A stretch of DNA of 64,000 nt from Himantopus leucocephalus. Lineage: Eukaryota; Chordata; Aves; Charadriiformes; Recurvirostridae. The DNA is taken from positions 42,972,708 to 43,036,707 of the forward strand of contig RSEF01000003.1 in assembly GCA_003993805.1 (NCBI GenBank). The letters are read 5' to 3'. The notes beneath the pieces are model-generated. The model did no database searches and was not told where the DNA came from. It saw nothing but the letters and a program-made list of their open reading frames with translations. A program made the position numbers and the translations under genes. Shown here piece by piece: positions 52,590 to 64,000 of the stretch. Each line of letters starts with the position of its first letter. The stretch's first letter is position 1.

Positions 52590-52680
52590 GTAGTGACTTG
52601 CTCAAAACCACAAAACAAATCTGCAGCAAAGCTAGGAACCAAAGTCATATCTCCAAATACCCAAGTCTACTCTGACACCA
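52590..52680 (-). mobile_element. MIR-like ancient SINE relic
   Basis: The + strand reads TGTAGTGACTTGCTCAAAAC, CACAAAACAAATCTGCAGCA and AAGCTAGGAACC. This parallels the reverse complement of MIR (gtgacttgcccaaggtcaca, cagcaagtctgtggcagagc, tgggaa). The match is diverged but ordered over about 60 bases. Confidence 0.55.
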
Positions 52681-52973
52681 AGAAAAAACTGTGGAAATTA
52701 ACCCTATTGAATCTGCTGGTCAGACACACAAATGCACGTTCTTTACTAAGCCTGCTGCAAGCTTACTTGTAATAACGTCCCCTTGCATCCCACACAGGCT
52801 GCAGGGCTTGCACTTGCTCTTCAACTGTGCTATCATTTAATTAAATGGAAGACACTGATACCAAGATGAAGGACATATGGTTCCCTCCCTAGAGATATAC
52901 AGCCAAATTTCGGGATGTTTTACGAGCAGAAAGGTCAAACAGGTGCTATGCTTGGGTAGATAAAAGGAAGTTT

Positions 52974-53400
52974 TGAGACACAGTAGCCTTGAATAGAGTA
53001 CATAAGGAGTATATGCTAGAATGAGCTAGTTTTGTGTAATTAAGCGTCATCTAATTAGGCCAAAGGGCAAACTGAGCATGCGTGAAGACCGAGTTCAATC
53101 AGCGGACACGGTGAGGAAGACTGTCGATGACCACCAGAGAGCCCTGGAAGACCACCAATAGACATAAATGCACATGTGTCAAGGACATTTACACATATTA
53201 ATGAGTTACGGAGATAGTATGAATATGTTAATCATTTCCCAGAAATCTAATCAATATGTATATTTTGATTGCATATAATCTTTGTAGTTGAGCAAGTGGG
53301 TGTGCACACTAGGTGGAGCGATCCCCTGTGCGCCCAGCGCTGCAATAAAGAATGCCTGCTTTCTAAAACTCCAAACTGAGTCTTAGAGTACAGTAACAAC
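52974..53400 (+). mobile_element. Solo LTR of an ERVL-like endogenous retrovirus
   Basis: The right half has typical LTR architecture: GCACACTAGGTGGAGCGATC, then CGCCCAGCGCTGC, then an AATAAA polyadenylation signal at 53344-53349. Next come GAATGCCTGCTTTC and ACTCCAAACTGAGTCTTAGA, a text common at the R/U5 end of avian ERVL-type LTRs. The left edge is taken at TGAGACACAGTAGCC and the right edge at a CA near 53398, both uncertain. No gag, pol or env sequence follows or precedes, so it is a solo LTR left by recombination. It is antisense to SLC35F3. No clear target duplication was seen. Confidence 0.75.
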
Positions 53401-54852
53401 ATAAAACTCCCAACCATATCAATTAACTGCAGCAACAAAGAGTATAATGCTCTGGTTTTAACCCCAGGGATCTGGTGAACCACAACTGCTCACCCCAGAA
53501 TTCAGCAGTATTTAAAACATTACCTGAGAGCAGCTGGAAAGAAAAATACTTAAAAACCAAAGAAATGAAAAGGTAGTTGTTTTGGGCTAACATTTGTCAT
53601 TGCTTTTAGATTAAACTGTTGTTTTCTCTAACCTCTATACTTCTCTCATCTCTGAAGCAACCTTGTTTGCTGTGGAGTAAACAACAAATACAAACTGAAG
53701 ACTGAAGTGCAGGAAACATGGCATCTTATGAAAATGCCTTTAAAACTTCTGGATACTGCTCTAGGACCTGCAGTGAACTGCGAAATTCCTTTATCCGAAG
53801 CCCCGGAATGATTTAGAAGATGAAGAAACTGTAACAATGGCTAAGCAGCACAATTTCAGCATTTATAATCTTAACCCTAGTCATCTGGGGTAGAGCATTG
53901 CCTGGGTACCCCGGTTTCTTAGATTTTTTGCTGTAGTGAGTTTCCACCTCGCTGCCGCACAGCTGGAAACTGAGAAATGTGTACTTCGTACTGTTTACTT
54001 TCTCAGCTACTTCATTAAAAGGCTGTGAGCCCCACTGTGTAACAGAAGGGGAAAACGTTGTTCACATCCTTCCATGTATCAGGGAAGCTCTCTGACACGG
54101 GACATCTTGATGGCTGAGTCATCCCATCTGTCCCAGACACCTCTCTGGCCAAAACGAGATGAGATGAAGGAGCACTCACCAAGAGGCAGTCCTTCAAGCA
54201 GACAGACCATCCTTAGTCCCTCACAAAGGACGGGCACTCACGGTTTTCCACGAGCACTTTGGGCTTTGTGGGTTTGGCGTGCCATAAAGACAAGGTGTGC
54301 TGAAGACAAAGTGCTGCCTTCGGTTATGACTGCGCTTCCTCCCGGAAATAAACACAACAGCTCGAGTTTAACTGGGATCACAGCTTGGCCTTTGATGTCA
54401 GGGGCATAATGCCAGGAAAATACTGCAATACATTTTACTTGGCTCTTCGAGGCACTGCACTAGTCGTGAGTTTGGAAAAGAAAAGCTTACTTAGCTTACT
54501 CAAAGATTGCCATAAAGGTCAGCTGTGGGTAGAGGAAGAAGATATTAATAAAAAATGATGTTCACAGAGATTTGAACAGAAAACTCTTGAGAAGCAATTG
54601 CAGCAAATGCGGACTTTCATTACGTGACTTGTATGTATCAGAAATAAACCTGGATTTCTTCCTGTTGGAGTGAAATTGTATTAAGAATAATAACATACCA
54701 TCTAGCACAGGACACAGAATGAATTCAGAACATCCTTTAACAAACCTGAAGAGGAAAGCAAATGCAAGCTTGACTTAACTGGCTGATCTGAATAAAACAT
54801 CTGCTAGAAGTAGAGCAGCATACAAGAGGAGAAAAACCAAAAGCTCCCATAC
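53401..54852 (-). other. SLC35F3: SLC35F3 intron, no other feature seen
   Basis: The donor at 54852-54851 opens an intron that extends to lower coordinates. The next coding exon was not recognised anywhere to the left in this window. The sequence here is A-rich on +, consistent with minus-strand transcription. Confidence 0.6.
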
Positions 54853-55177
54853 CTGTATCTTTGCTTTGGAGACTGCTTTTCAGCTGACTTAAAAACATGT
54901 CCAAGATAATACAAAGGAAAGAATAAAAAGTTCCAGTTTGTTGCAAACCACGTTAGAGTGAAGGGTGCATCAAATTTCTTAAAGGTCAGTTTTGCCAGCT
55001 GGGTTGAACCCGACCAGGAGGAGCAGACACCCAGGACCACAGCCACACCCCAGAAAATCTTCTTGACTTGCGTCACGGAGCATTTCCAGCAGCAGCGGTT
55101 CACCCTTCCACCGCCTTCCGCCCCGGCTTGCATCTGTGCTTCGGCTGGGGCTGGAGACTCCCGGGAGCGCTCATCCC
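54853..55177 (-). CDS. SLC35F3: SLC35F3 internal exon (N-terminal region plus first two membrane segments)
   Basis: SLC35F3 is a solute carrier of the drug/metabolite transporter superfamily that has been linked to thiamine transport. The exon is 325 nt and is bounded on the minus strand by an acceptor (pyrimidine-rich tract ending CCCAG, AG at 55179-55178) and a donor (ACAG|GTATGG, GT at 54852-54851). It enters in phase 1, leaves with two bases of a codon, and holds 107 full codons without a stop. The first third is hydrophilic (DERSRESPAPAEAQ), followed by a Cys-rich patch RCCWKCS and the segment KKIFWGVAVVLGVCSSW, the first membrane helix. TQLAKLTFKKFDAPFTLTWF and NWNFLFFPLYYLGHVF form the loop and second helix, and the exon ends at KQRY. 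Order and residues match my memory of human SLC35F3 closely, including the short acidic/proline stretch. SLC35F4 is the main alternative but fits less well. The in-frame ATG at 55133-55131 is internal, not a start. Earlier exons should lie at higher coordinates and later ones at lower; none was recognised. Confidence 0.87.
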
Positions 55178-58100
55178 CTGGGTAGAAGAAAACACAAGGC
55201 TTACTAAGGAAATCCAGCCTGCACTTTAGTTTTCAGATCTTAGGCCCTTCTGAAGTCATGTGGAGCTTTGCCAGCAAAAAACCCCATCAGATCTTGCCAC
55301 AAAATGTCCTTCATTTTTAGATCATTGCAAAGCCTCTGGTTCAACTGAGGCACAATTACAATGCAAATAATAATTATCACCTCTAGATTTAGGAGCCACT
55401 GCGTAAAATGGAAATGAAAATTACACGTTGCTCCGATGTACGTAGAAAGGCTTAACACACTGCTTAAACTGATGCTGTTAGAACATGTAAATGAATGAAA
55501 AATATGGCATTGAGTTTAATAAAGCAGCAAACGATCACAACAACACTTGGAATTATTATTGTCTTGGAAAATGCAGAATTAGGCAGCTTATGGAATATGG
55601 TGTTTCTTACAGGAGAGAGGGGACAACGTATTTAATCCTGCAGTTAAGCATGATCACTGCAATGTAAGTAGCACAATTAATACTGAACTTGGATGACCAA
55701 GTATTTCAGTGATCCCTAGCAAAACAGCTCTGCTGAGGCTGTAGCCAGATGGCAAAAATTAGACCAACCCACAGGCTGCCCTGAAGAGCATTTCAGACTA
55801 GGCAACCCTAACTTTTTTTAGCTCGAGTCCTGCACCAAATGAGACCGGACTGGAACTTTGCCCTGGTATAACTGAGCCTAGCATGCTGCTGGAACTTTCC
55901 CTCCTAAAAAATCTTGCCTCTTACACCCTTAAACATGAATTGTTATAGCCCCAGCAGATACCATTATCGGCAGATACCGTATGCAGCTTGTGAATGAATG
56001 AATGAAGTAAGGTTAGGTGGTTCAGTTCCTACAGAGATCAAAACGTGCTGGCAGACCTCAGCAGCAGGCCACTGCCTTTAGGGCTTTCACCTGCCTTTCT
56101 TAAATTCACCCCATTCACCAACCACTAAAGCCGTCAGTCACCCGCATGCAACACTCAGCAGTGACTTCTGTTAAAGGCTGACTTCAGTTTAGTCGGTCCA
56201 TTCACTTGAAGGAGGATGTGATAGTAATTCATGTTGAAAGCCAGGAACCTACAACTTCAAAAGTGTCCAGAGGTCACTGCATGCATCGAAAGGTGAAAAG
56301 AGAAATGCAAGTACAGCCAGGACAATTAGAGACTGCGTTATTGCCAAATATTTATATATGTTCAAGGCAGACTACGAGAGATCCACACACAAAAAATCCT
56401 GGTAAGAATCAGTATCTGGAATGGAAAATCTCTTTAAAAAAATCTCTTAAAACTTCTTATTTCAGGTTAATCTAAAATTGTATTTACATGAGCTAATACA
56501 GTATTAAAAAAAGGTTTATTCCAATGGAGAGAACTATTTAATTATTTCTTTACAGATAAAAAATGCATGATCTGAGCTAGAAGTACCATTATTTTGCCTA
56601 GTAAAGCTGTATTTTGTAATGGGAAAAACTGTGGCCTCTGTTCGATGTCTTGAAATCTAAAAAGATTGTAGAGCAGTAAAGGTATAAACACCTAGTCTTT
56701 TTGAGCGGCTTTAAGAGAGATGGGGATGTTGCTGATCTCTCCACTTATTCCGGTTTTCAGTAGAAGATTGTGTGGGCAGCTTCCCACATAACAGGAGATG
56801 CACCATCAGGCCAATGAATTATCCAAAGTTAATGTGACTTTGTATTAAACACATAATAAAAGGTTACAAGCTACCTGTTAAATGGTAGAAGAAGCTAGAA
56901 GTGAAAAAAAAAAAAGCTGCCCGTAAACCCTTAGCTCATTTAAAATAATTTTAACACATTTTCTTTATAACACATTGTTTGTAACTACTGCTTCTTGCCT
57001 CACTCGCTGCACAGATCTGTCAGGGTTCAGTTTACCGAACAACGGTACATTCTTTTCTTTTAACTTCACCACCTAATGGGCAGCTGCCAGCGCTCTCTTT
57101 GCTGTCCACTGCACAAGTCCCGCAATGATTACTTTCCTCTGAAGCTTTTCTACTTGGCGTTGTCACTACAACAGCAAACTCTTCACACACCCTAACGAAC
57201 TCCAGCATCCTTCCCATGGACCAGAGGGAGAGCTGGCACAGAAAAAAAATGAATCTAGGCAGCCAGGGTGCCAAGCAAGAGCTTAGGAGGGGTTTGTGCC
57301 ACTGTGTCAATGCAGGGAAGAGCCTCCCTCTGCTCACAGATTGCATCTCCACAACTACTTGGAGAGGTAGGCAAAAATGTTCCTCCTTCAAGAAGATAGC
57401 TAGCAGGGTACCCACCGTCCCCATCTTCTCTGCAGTCATTCACCCAGGAAGAAGGAAACAAGGATTTAAACCCCTCCTGATGAAGATATTTAGCATGAGG
57501 GAAAATGCCTTAAGCCAGTAGAGTATATGATATCCCAAGATGAGTAGGTGCTCTGAATCACAACACTGAAGCTGTGTTATTTTTTCTAAAATAAGAATTG
57601 ATCACTGAGACAGCAAGATAACATGTCTGGCCCTCTGGACTAGTAGTCTTTGGCAATCACTGAAAAGAGGGAAAATCACAACTATACCATCTGATCCACC
57701 AGACACTCAACATAAAATAATGCAGTGTTTGGTGGACATCCCGCAACAGACGCTGGGGAGGATTTTGTTCCCACCAAGGGCTGAAGCCGCCCACCCTGCT
57801 CCCCATCGCACTGTGCACATACGCATGAGTCAGCAGCTCATTTGGACAACTTGCATTAATATCACTGCATTTTAACTCTCTTCCATGGCAATTACTTCCT
57901 ATGAAATAAAGACAAACTTCACTGGTTTTCTCTGCTACATACACAGAACGACTTGTCCAGTTACATTTAATTTTGTCTTAAATACACCAACAGAAACATT
58001 CACTTTCAGCAAAAGACGATACTGCATATATCTCTTCTAAAGTGATCTTGCAGCTTGAGGCTTACATTTCTAGGGATGCTCACTCTTTGGATGCACTTAC

Positions 58101-61100
58101 ATGCCCGATGGAGTAAAAACTTACCCTAGGCATGATGGGTTTCAAGATGATAGGCCCCATATTTTGGGGTAAAAATCACTGACCCGGTGATTAGCAGTTA
58201 CAAGCTGAGATTTCTTTTAACTATCCATCAGTGAAACTGCATCGTGCCCTCATGATTTCCTGTGCTGCTGGAGTGCTAGATGGCAAATGGACACAGCCTT
58301 TTCCAATGGATGTGGCACTGTCCCGGAGGATACCTGGGATGTAATCTGCCCCCAAAAGCTAGACTGTCTTTGGAAATGGCAGACGATGTACACCCATGTA
58401 GTGCCATCCTGTCATTTACCGTATTGTGGGCTTGCCTGCCAGCTGGCATCCGTAACACCCAGAGCTGTACTCTTCCCTGCCCAGGCCCTGTGTCCCCATG
58501 GGGACAGTTCTTGTCACTCAAGTCGCATGTGCACAGATGGGGTGACCTCAAACCCACACATGGATGAGAAGCTCCTCACTCTCTTTCTAACACTGCTCAA
58601 GGGCCAGCTGGCAATGGAATGCACATGAATTTAAAGATGGCAAAATAGCTTTTCAGAATGGATGAGGCGGGACATCAAAGACTTTTATTTTTGGACAACC
58701 TCCTCCAGACTTTTTATGGGTTTCTTCCTTTACCCCTTGCAGCAGACTGCTCTGTATGCTACTGTATCCCCCCAAAGAGTAAATCAAGATGCTGAGTCAA
58801 AAATGCCTATCTTGCTTTTACTAAATTTGGCTTTTCATCCTCCCTTTTGTTCATTCATTTTCCTGTTTCATAAATCTCTACTGGAACCACTCCTCTTCCC
58901 TCCCTTTCAACCAACCTCTCTCCCATAGCATTCAGAAACAACGGAAGGAAATCACCTCCAATGCTACTCTCAATGCCATTACCCAAGAGGATCCCCAAGC
59001 CCCGAAAACAGCTGTCCTTCTGTTTGCTCCATTATGGGTGAGACCCCTCTCAGCTGACTTCAGATACTTGTGGTAGGGACATCTACTGAGCTACTCACTC
59101 CATGCTCCTGGCTGAGGCCATGGAGAAAAACAGGCACTGGAAGGCACTGCTTACCCCAGGTAAGGTAGATGCCTTAGACGATACGCCCTTTCTCACTGAT
59201 GACAGATGCTTGCACTGGGTTAGAGAAAATCTACCCCAGCAGAGGTTACACCTTGAAATCGACTGTCTAGACCACTTCAAGAGTGATTTAAGGCTTAAGA
59301 CTCCTGTGCACAGCTAGCCAGTTACAGGCTTCCCATAGCAGCATATTGTACCTCAATGTATATGTTAAAAATGTGATACTGATAAAAACCAAGGGTGGCG
59401 TTCATCTTCTCAGTTTGAGACATCTGCTGTGCAGACTTGGGTATCTGAGACAGTCATTTACACTTTCTGCATAGTTAGTAGACAGAAAAAAGACATTTCC
59501 ATAGCACAATTTGTCTCCTCCTAAAGTAGACGATTAAAACAAGCCAGATGAATCACCCTCTCCAAGTGCTTGTTTCTCTCTACCAGCTCTAAACAGTCTG
59601 GAATGACAAGCTCAGAAGTAGGTGTCTCTAGTGTAGGTGTCTGAAGCTGAGTGAGGTGAGTCCCGCCTCTCCACCGCTGCTGCCAAGAACAGATAGTAAA
59701 GCCACTGCAGACAGCACTGGTGGGCTCAGAGCTGGACCCAGCCACACAAGCATATAGAGCTGTCACCCATAAAGTGTTACAGCTGTTGCCGACTAGTCAG
59801 CAAATGAGCGAAAGAAGTATTACAAAAGTGCCGGGTGCCCCCGCCAATTCTTCAGAGTGAGAAAGTGACCCTCACGGACTAAGGTCCTGTCTGTTAGGGA
59901 CTGAAACACATACCTAATGATAATGCACAGCTCCACCAGCTTCCCCAGGCTACAAGCGTGCTTCAACGTAAGTATATTCTTAAACAGCTTTTTAAATCAG
60001 GCTTCTGGAAAAAATTCTGACAAAAGGAAGAATCCTCACAGGTCTCTCTGACAATTACAAATGAGCCATCCTCAAGGCATTTCCATTTTGCCAGCCTCTC
60101 AAATGTTTTGTAGCTGCTTGGGCATTGCACAGAACAAAGCTTGCAAAAATATTATAAGCTTACCATGAACAGGGGAGAAGGAGCTGAGTCAAGTCCTGTA
60201 AGACAAGCACCTGACTTTCAGCGTGGTTAGAGCTCTAGAAACCTGTGCCATGCAGGGGGATCGAAGCTGGACACTACACAAGGTATATTCTCACAACCTT
60301 GAATGCTGTGTGACTTCCTTTTCACCCAGTAATTACTACACAGAGAGATCACTGGGAGACCCTTAGTTCCAACACAATTATTTACCAGTTACAAACATAC
60401 CTAAGAACACACACGAGGACTTCTGGTGATGGTTTTCTGCACACACAATACTATTTGTCTCAGTAGCAGACTCCCAAACTCCTCAAACTGTTTTTATCCC
60501 ATTCCTGTCTACCACACTAGCTATGCATTATTTAGCTGTGCAGGATTTTTGAGCTAAGCTGTTAAAAAACAGCTGAGGCATCATCATCCTGTGAAGAGAA
60601 GATGAAGTGCCACAAAGTGATTTACATCTCTAATTGCCACTGTAGTTGTCTAAATCTGAAGTGATATTTATTCAGATATGTTGCCCAGGCATTTTCTTCA
60701 CAGTTAGTCAGGTTAAAGAGTGAGGTCTTAGGGACTCATCTGTCGCCTGGCAGATCACCCAGTAGCTAGTGCAGCTTTCTCATGCCATTGTCCACCATGA
60801 TCTCTCCTTTCGCAGGTCATCTTGATAGCTGGTTTTAAGGAACTGTTAATATTTCATTTTGGAAGCCAGTAATCTCCATGTATCAACCTTTCCAAAGGTC
60901 TATGTCTCTGCTATACAGAACAGTAATGAGAGCACGCAGTCTAACTTCTGCATCAAGGGACATTCCCTCCTTCTCCAAATTAGCTTCAGCTTTGCCAAGG
61001 CTGCTTGCACCAGCTGTATCCTCCTCCCAATCCCACTACAGCTCCTCAGATGCCAAAGAATCTGTTTCTGGGCATGCCTAAGCATCATGACTCATAAGCA

Positions 61101-61688
61101 GGTTTGTGCCTCTCTTACAACCAGACCCTGTCAGGATTCAAAGGCACATTTGTTTCCATCTCTCATCTTAAGGATCATCTCCAAGAAATATTTCTGTCCT
61201 GTATTTGTCATTGAAACAAGGCCTAGAGCCTCCCTTTTTCTCCTCTAGGCAAATGACCTCCTCACTTCATACCTTCCCCATAAATAAGGACATATTCTAT
61301 TCTGAGGAGACCAGCTTTGCTGATATCTGTGTTCTGTTGGCCTGGGAGAGCCTGTGGATTAGGGCACTCTCTTGGGTAGACGGGATCCCTGCTCCTTCTA
61401 GCACAGGGGGTGGGAGGCTGCTCTACGTATATGATCTGCTGAAGAGGAGCACATGCTTCACCTCCATTTTTTGAAGGAAAGGGTTCAGCCACTTAGCTGC
61501 CAACAACAGAGTGGCAAGTGCGAGAGAGAGTGAGCAACAGTGAGGAACGGGCACCCTAGCATGGCACAAAGCACACGTCTCTGCTCGCTGTTACCTACCA
61601 GGCAAGCTAGACGATTCGTCCTGCAGCCTCACCTGTGTCCTCTGAGAGGGGTCAACAGGCACATTCATAAAAGAGATGCAGTTTCCCT
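55178..61688 (-). other. SLC35F3: Upstream SLC35F3 intron
   Basis: The acceptor at 55179-55178 shows that another exon lies at higher coordinates. I did not find a match for the expected preceding exon. Small open frames such as 57032-57439 (minus) have no domains. A short GAAT repeat lies near 55993-56008. Nothing else can be supported. Confidence 0.55.
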
Positions 61689-61689
61689 T

Positions 61690-62090
61690 TCTAGGTTTTT
61701 AAGAGGCTTCTAACAAAATCCCATTCCAAAGGGCATTACAGAAAACAAGCAGCCGGGGAAGGTGCTGGAATGGATAAAAGGCTCAGTACCAGGTAGGAAA
61801 CCAGTGAGGAGTAAGTACAGCAGTGGGGAAAGTAGCTGAAGCTCTGCAGAGGTCTTCTGTGGGACCTTCACTCTTCACCATAACCATAGATAACATGAAC
61901 AAGGGGGCAAGCGGTGAGGTGACAAAGTTTCCTAACAACATGAAGTTAGGCAGGTCAGCAGGGGTAAGGGCCAGGTCTGAGGGATGACAGACTATGTGAC
62001 TGGGTCATAAATTGGCAGCTGGAGAAGTGTGCTGATAACGAGGTGCAGGTGGGAGTAAACAATCCATATGCTGCATACGCAGTGATCCCG
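61690..62090 (+). mobile_element. Decayed CR1 LINE ORF2 fragment
   Basis: Translated with frameshifts on +, this stretch resembles the CR1 reverse-transcriptase C-terminal region. The best piece starts near 61860 with GPSLFTITIDNMNKG, the counterpart of the GP-LFNIFINDLD motif. It is followed by TKFPNNMKLG, the counterpart of [10 protein letters not shown], in which the catalytic-type Asp pair is lost. Stops interrupt it, so it is an old dead copy. A later piece near 62300-62340 (GGACTGGACGGACCTTTGGT) resembles a CR1-family 3' end and may belong to the same insertion. Confidence 0.65.
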
Positions 62091-62344
62091 GGCCCTTCCC
62101 AGGCTGCTCCACAAAAAGGGCAACTCAGTGTTCAGGGGCAGCCAAAAAAGGAAAATAACTGCCAAAAATTACTAGGAACAAAGCAGCAAACAGAGAAAAA
62201 AGCTGTTTCCTACATTTGGGGAAACTGCAGCTGTCAGCACACCCACACTGCAAGAGAAGCATCTCAGGCTAGAAAATACACCTTCCCCATTGATTCCACC
62301 AAGCTGGAGATCGGACTGGACGGACCTTTGGTCAGGCCCCTGTG

Positions 62345-63318
62345 GTGGCTGTGCGTGTGATTTTTTCGAGGAAATTGCTCTTGGGTTCCTACGGGGAAGC
62401 TGTGAGTCCCTGTGTGTGGCTGACAGGTGGGCCTGCAACACTTAGTGCTGCAATGGCTTTGGGTTTGGCTGTGCACATTTCCCCAACTTTCCAATCATGG
62501 TCAGTGCTGAAGGTCTAACAGAACAGTATTATACTTTTTAATGAACACCAATTAATGTATCGTAATGGAAAAATGACAAAACCCCACAAACCTTTATTAA
62601 ATCAGTTTTTAAACGAGAATATTCGGTGAAAATGGCATTGCACATATGGATATTTAGATGCTATTAAGAAACTGTAAAAGTTTAAAGCGCTTTCTTTAAA
62701 TACTTTGCTTTTACAGTAACAGATAAAAATAATTTTACTTAATTTGATCATGGAATGGTATGACTAAATTAAGAATAAATCAATAGAGCAGATAGTTTTA
62801 AAATCCACAGTAGAGGTTATATTAAAGAACAAAAACAGGGTATTACGATAATAAGTCAGAAGGTCTGAATTTGCTTGAGGCTACAGAATAAGGGCTGTAG
62901 GTGTCTGGAAATGGGGAAAACTGCATGAACACACATTCAAAGGAAGATGAATGCAGTCTGAGTTCAGACCCTCTTTTGCTATTAGAATTCATAATATAAA
63001 TTACCAATTACACAAAATAAAGTGTTACAATAATCTATGCAGGATATTCAAACTTATCTGATCATCTCACCTTAATTTCAACAAGGTAGGAAACAGGTCT
63101 ATTGGCTCAGAAGCAATCAAGATAATTCTCCTGTCCTCTTGTCTGTGGAAATCTGTCTCGTATCACTGATACCACCAGATCATCCATATAGCTTAACGTG
63201 TACAAAATAGGCATAAATTTATTGTAAGAGGTACTCCCAAATCCTAAAGTATTACTCAAAGATATAGCATTTTCTATCACTAATGGTTAGCATATATTAA
63301 TTTCCATTTTATCCTGTG
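62345..63318. other. AT-rich non-coding DNA
   Basis: GC falls compared with the preceding 10 kb. No exon, repeat family or RNA gene is recognised in this stretch. Confidence 0.5.
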
Positions 63319-63772
63319 CTAAATATTATACTTAAGCTTAATAAGAGTTGGAATTAAATAATCTGCACATATTTGTTGAAGATACGCTAAATTCTCCTCC
63401 TTAGCATACATATTTCTTTCTTCCTCTGTCAAATACTCCAGCAAGGCTTCCTGAAAAATATATATTCCAATTCCTGTTACCGATGCAGAAAGAGCTGAAA
63501 AATTATCAACTCCATACTACAGCAATTTGGACTTTAATCCATTTAATTTATCTTCAGAGGCAACTGCTTAGAAATTCTATTAAAAGTGCTGCACTTGAAT
63601 AGGCCTCATTAAAATATGATATTCCACATTGTTTGGTGGGGAGTTCCCCTAAATACTGTCCTTTTTTTTATTAATCGGAACGCATGACTGGAGTCCAGAG
63701 TGAAAATGGAAGATACTGGGTGTTTAATAAAGTATCAGCATTGTGGTACTGACAAGTAACAGCCATAAAAGC
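63319..63772 (-). pseudogene. Broken protein-like sequence, family unknown
   Basis: On the minus strand two protein-like segments lie end to end. The first (63772 to about 63565) contains AFMAVTCQYHNADTLLN and later YFNEAYSSAALLIEF, interrupted by a TAATAA double stop. A one-base-type frameshift near 63565 leads to the second, which contains one TAG and then an open run of about 60 codons (IYIFQEALLEYLTEEERNMY, AYLQQICADYLIPTLIK) ending at TAG (63321-63319). The composition, with amphipathic helices and few rare residues, looks like former coding sequence. A pyrimidine tract and CAG precede it (TTCTTTACAG). I do not recognise the family. A decayed retrocopy, an old mobile-element or virus-derived gene, or chance in AT-rich DNA are all possible. 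Confidence 0.3.
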
Positions 63773-64000
63773 CTGTAAAGAATAAACCTCATTATGAGAT
63801 ACATATTCTTGATATTATGGAAAAAGAGAGGGATGTGTGTGTCTCATTATTCTGCATTCCTTTCTTGAATAAAAATTGGGCTGAAGCTTACAGTGAGCTA
63901 CCTCACGAGGTCACTGGGAGTTTTGCCATTGACTTTGAGGAGACCAGCATCTCTGTGGAAGCAGAACTTCCATTAGAACGAAAATAAGCTATGACCAAAA
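63773..64000. other. Non-coding end of window with an ancient repeat-like motif
   Basis: No gene is visible. The stretch CACTGGGAGTTTTGCCATTG at about 63913-63932, followed by ACTTTGAGGAGACCAGCA, resembles a phrase common in old interspersed repeats of birds and reptiles. The family is not named here. Confidence 0.35.

Noticed and set aside
55131..55133. ATG inside the SLC35F3 exon as the translation start
   Set aside because: The reading frame and similarity to SLC35F3 continue upstream to a good splice acceptor, so this methionine is internal.

Overview
This is a window of vertebrate nuclear DNA, almost certainly from a bird. The signs are CR1 LINE copies of several ages (one young copy carries the typical reverse-transcriptase C-terminus and the tandem ATTCTGTGA-type 3' end), an ERVL-like solo LTR of avian type, long intronic stretches without open frames, and one recognisable exon with proper splice sites. 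There are no bacterial-style genes, and nearly all open frames of 60-185 codons are chance frames. The sequence is a draft assembly. It has one placeholder gap of exactly 1000 N (18025-19024), one of exactly 100 N (40214-40313), and four single N (7253, 27937, 44926, 45038), each sitting between near-identical direct repeats that look like unmerged haplotypes.

Layout. From 1 to about 17.7 kb the sequence is AT-rich and T- and G-rich on the + strand, as expected of introns or UTR of a gene read on +; I could not identify any exon there. It holds one ancient CR1 (12.65-13.08 kb). At 17.7-19.07 kb lies a younger CR1 cut by the 1000-N gap. From 19 to 62 kb the composition is mixed with GC-rich islands (20.2-22.8, 24.7-26.5, 28.3-30.1 and 39.2-39.7 kb), and from about 45 kb on it becomes A-rich on the + strand, fitting transcription on the minus strand. 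At 54853-55177 (minus) is a clear internal exon of SLC35F3, a multi-membrane solute transporter linked to thiamine transport. It encodes the cytoplasmic N-terminal region and the first two membrane segments. No other exon of that gene was recognised, so most of the window is read as SLC35F3 introns plus neighbouring intergenic DNA. An ERVL-like solo LTR (about 52.97-53.40 kb), MIR-like relics and a decayed CR1 (61.7-62.3 kb) are scattered through this part.

The least explained object is a broken protein-like stretch on the minus strand at 63319-63772, with two adjacent open segments joined by a frameshift and interrupted by stops. I do not recognise the family. I found no CRISPR array, tRNA, rRNA or intact mobile element.
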